A stretch of 64,000 nucleotides of DNA from Bradyrhizobium algeriense. Lineage in GTDB: Bacteria > Pseudomonadota > Alphaproteobacteria > Rhizobiales > Xanthobacteraceae. Shown here piece by piece: positions 63,726-64,000 of the stretch. Positions within the stretch are counted from its first letter, which is position 1. The number at the start of each line of letters is the position of its first letter. The position numbers and the translations under genes are program-made. The stretch is taken from the NCBI RefSeq assembly GCF_036924595.1, contig NZ_JAZHRV010000001.1, positions 3,720,001 through 3,784,000 of the forward strand, read 5' to 3'. Below the pieces are notes generated by a model. It was not told where the DNA came from, searched no databases, and saw only the letters and a program-made list of their open reading frames with translations.

Positions 63726-64000
63726 ATGCGACTTTCCTCCGCAATCATTGCCTGCGCCTTCCTGGCCGGTGCCTTCCTGCTTGCCGCCTCGGCCGCTTCC
63801 GCCGACAGCCGCGTTTTCATCGTTGCCAACCAGGCTGATGGTTACGGCGTCGATGAATGCCTCGCCAGGGGCGAAAAATGCGGCGCCCACGCCGCCCGCT
63901 CCTACTGCCAGTCACGGGAATTTGCACAGGCCACCGCCTACCGCCGCGTCGATCCCGAGGAAGTCACCGGCGCGATTCCGAAAGACGGCGGCGATAGATG
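63726..64000 (+). CDS. Secreted Cys-containing hypothetical protein, truncated by the window edge
   Basis: The first 91 residues are visible. MRLSSAIIACAFLAGAFLLA begins a signal peptide cleaved near SASAD (residue 28). The mature part has four cysteines nearby (DECLARGEKCGAHAARSYC), which could form disulfides in the periplasm. The frame stays open to the window end. No domain is recognised. A CtrA-like site sits just upstream. Confidence 0.72.
   Translation, partial: MRLSSAIIACAFLAGAFLLAASAASADSRVFIVANQADGYGVDECLARGEKCGAHAARSYCQSREFAQATAYRRVDPEEVTGAIPKDGGDR

Noticed and set aside
1..64000. CRISPR arrays, tRNA genes, insertion sequences, phage genes
   Set aside because: I looked for regular direct repeats with spacers, GGTTCGA-type T-arms, transposase and integrase motifs and found none I could support.

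Overview
The window looks like chromosome from a high-GC alphaproteobacterium of the Bradyrhizobium / Nitrobacteraceae type. The pointers are a long-chain fatty acid / lipid A acyltransferase gene pair, two tandem kup potassium transporter genes, phosphatidylethanolamine synthesis through Pss and Psd, tripartite-tricarboxylate (Bug) receptors, many Tat-exported periplasmic proteins, and a FixK-type and a CtrA-like site. This assignment is inference from gene content and base composition. I found no rRNA, tRNA, CRISPR array, transposase, integrase or phage gene.

Layout. 1-5.8 kb: a ketosynthase plus LpxXL-type acyltransferase pair, then a leftward rhodanese / aminotransferase / polyamine-binding-protein operon and an acetyltransferase. 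6.3-14 kb: accessory genes separated by long spacers. They include a three-domain adenylation-carrier-thioesterase enzyme with a cysteine in the thioesterase nucleophile position, a SxxK serine hydrolase, a Bug receptor, and a hydrolase/class III cyclase fusion. 14-18.8 kb: small exported proteins, a vanadium-haloperoxidase-like protein lacking the usual acid/base histidine with a CXXCH partner, an L,D-transpeptidase lipoprotein and a protein with SLPNF repeats. 19-26 kb: a CHASE3/PAS histidine kinase divergent from a Tat-exported solute-binding protein, a ThuA-like protein, an orphan TIR-domain protein of the Cap12/Pycsar-effector type, and a Tat-exported amidohydrolase.

26-32 kb: a PQQ dehydrogenase operon with the lanthanide-type aspartate, its cytochrome c and a MxaJ/XoxJ-like binding protein. 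A possible 24-residue peptide gene and a 26-bp palindrome lie in the long spacer upstream. A GH13 glycosidase and a VOC protein follow. 32.6-38.4 kb is the most unusual block. It holds a subtilisin-like protease, a 152-residue protein, a Gln/Gly/Tyr-rich protein with three copies of an amphipathic helix motif (a fourth diverged copy sits in the 152-residue protein), a membrane M48 protease and a single-pass membrane protein. A pair of about 66-bp related repeats bounds much of this block, and several perfect hairpins lie within it.

38.6-64 kb is mostly core: two kup genes, motA-motB, an RraA-like protein with a Bug receptor, a HlyD-like protein, a DUF1254 protein, a DUF3604 / parvulin / HupE operon, pssA, psd, an ATM1-type ABC exporter, a LOG-type phosphoribohydrolase, and a tight operon cysS - 37-residue membrane peptide - acetyltransferase - cimA. 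A secreted Cys-rich protein gene runs off the right end.

The best candidates for something undescribed are the protease / repeat-protein block at 32.7-37.3 kb, the 24-residue peptide ahead of the PQQ dehydrogenase, the cysteine-thioesterase enzyme and the haloperoxidase-like/CXXCH pair.
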